This document shows positions 5,015-5,552 of a stretch of DNA of 5,552 bases, piece after piece. The notes under the pieces were generated by a model that saw nothing but the letters and a program-made list of their open reading frames with translations, did no database searches and was not told where the DNA came from. The position numbers and the translations under genes are program-made. The DNA comes from Comamonadaceae bacterium. GTDB lineage: Bacteria > Pseudomonadota > Gammaproteobacteria > Burkholderiales > Burkholderiaceae_C. Position 1 is the stretch's first letter; every line of letters begins with the position of its first letter. The DNA lies in the NCBI GenBank assembly GCA_947372005.1, contig CANBRV010000159.1:1-5552 (forward strand), written 5' to 3'.

Positions 5015-5552
5015 CCGATCTTGTAAACAGCCTTCTAGCCCCGCAAACCACGGCTTCTACCGATCTGGGTGCGACCGAGGGGCAATTCGTCTCCTACCCA
5101 GACTCGCCATTTCAGCTCTTTCAACCCTACCCACCCGCAGGCGATCAGCCCGAAGCGATTAACAAGCTAGTCGACGGCATTAACGACGGCGAAGCATTTC
5201 AAACCTTGTTAGGTGTTACAGGTTCAGGTAAGACCTTCACCATGGCGAATGTGATTGCACGTGCAGGTCGGCCAGCGCTGGTGTTTGCGCACAACAAAAC
5301 CCTTGCAGCCCAGTTGTACTCTGAGTTCCGCGAGTTTTTCCCTAAAAATGCGGTTGAGTACTTCGTGAGTTACTACGACTACTACCAGCCTGAGGCTTAC
5401 GTGCCGCAGCGCGACATGTTCATTGAAAAAGATTCTGCGATTAATGAGCACATCGAGCAGATGCGCCTGTCGTGTACCAAGAGCATTTTGGAGCGGCGCG
5501 ATGTCATCATCGTGGCAAGCGTCTCAGCAATTTACGGCATTGGCGAGCCCGA
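5011..5552 (+). CDS. uvrB: Excinuclease ABC subunit B, N-terminal part (cut by window edge)
   Basis: UvrB is the damage-verifying helicase-like subunit of nucleotide excision repair; it takes DNA from UvrA and recruits UvrC. The first 180 codons are present. Visible motifs are FQPYPPAGDQPEAI (about 34-47), Walker A GVTGSGKT (68-75, Lys74), the NKTLAAQLYSEF motif, the beta-hairpin start YYDYYQPEAYVP (121-132, whose tyrosines contact DNA), HIEQMRLS and VASVSAIYGIG. Relative to E. coli UvrB, Walker A and the hairpin are both shifted by 29 residues, consistent with the N-terminal extension (MTDLVNSLLAPQ...) that I recall from betaproteobacterial UvrBs. The ATG overlaps the transporter stop as ATGA. 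GGACGG at 5002-5007 is only three bases from the ATG and AAGGCGGA at 4988-4995 is 15 bases away, so no site is ideally placed. Re-initiation after the transporter is plausible. No separate promoter is obvious within the transporter end. Confidence 0.97.
   Translation, partial: MTDLVNSLLAPQTTASTDLGATEGQFVSYPDSPFQLFQPYPPAGDQPEAINKLVDGINDGEAFQTLLGVTGSGKTFTMANVIARAGRPALVFAHNKTLAAQLYSEFREFFPKNAVEYFVSYYDYYQPEAYVPQRDMFIEKDSAINEHIEQMRLSCTKSILERRDVIIVASVSAIYGIGEP

Overview
The window looks like a moderate-GC betaproteobacterium, probably Burkholderiales. Two housekeeping genes frame it. The 5' end of an aspartate/aromatic aminotransferase gene is on the minus strand at the left edge, and the 5' end of uvrB is on the plus strand at the right edge. 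The UvrB N-terminus carries the roughly 30-residue extension that I associate with betaproteobacterial UvrB. As I recall, a divergent aminotransferase/uvrB pair is a common arrangement in that group; I did not check this against a database.

Between them lie four complete genes. On the minus strand, upstream of the aminotransferase, is a 250-residue solute-binding-protein-like gene (272-1024) with no visible signal peptide. On the plus strand are three genes: a 101-residue peptide precursor (1170-1475), a membrane fusion protein of the HlyD/CvaA type (1601-2890) and a peptidase-containing ABC transporter of the CvaB type (2897-5014). The transporter stop codon overlaps the uvrB start codon by four bases.

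The plus-strand genes form a dedicated peptide export unit. The precursor begins with a 15-residue leader that matches the colicin V leader position by position, ending Ala-Gly instead of Gly-Gly. The transporter has the C39 cysteine protease domain that cuts such leaders, and the fusion protein would link it to an outer-membrane channel encoded elsewhere. The exported part is unlike a known bacteriocin: a long Pro/Thr linker, an Asn/Gly/Asp segment, a DRE triplet repeat and a C-terminal Cys-x2-His-x-His-x2-Cys cluster, with no hydrophobic stretch. No immunity gene is visible. This peptide and its exporter are the most likely undescribed system in the window.

Regulatory features: the 145-base divergent spacer (1025-1169) is AT-rich and holds a plausible plus-strand promoter whose -35 to -10 region is occupied by a near-palindrome. 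The 125-base spacer after the precursor holds three successive inverted repeats, the last being a rho-independent terminator. That arrangement would make precursor mRNA more abundant than exporter mRNA. The aminotransferase leader has a 9-bp hairpin that buries its Shine-Dalgarno site. No gene-free stretch exceeds 300 bases. I saw no tRNA, rRNA, CRISPR array or insertion sequence.
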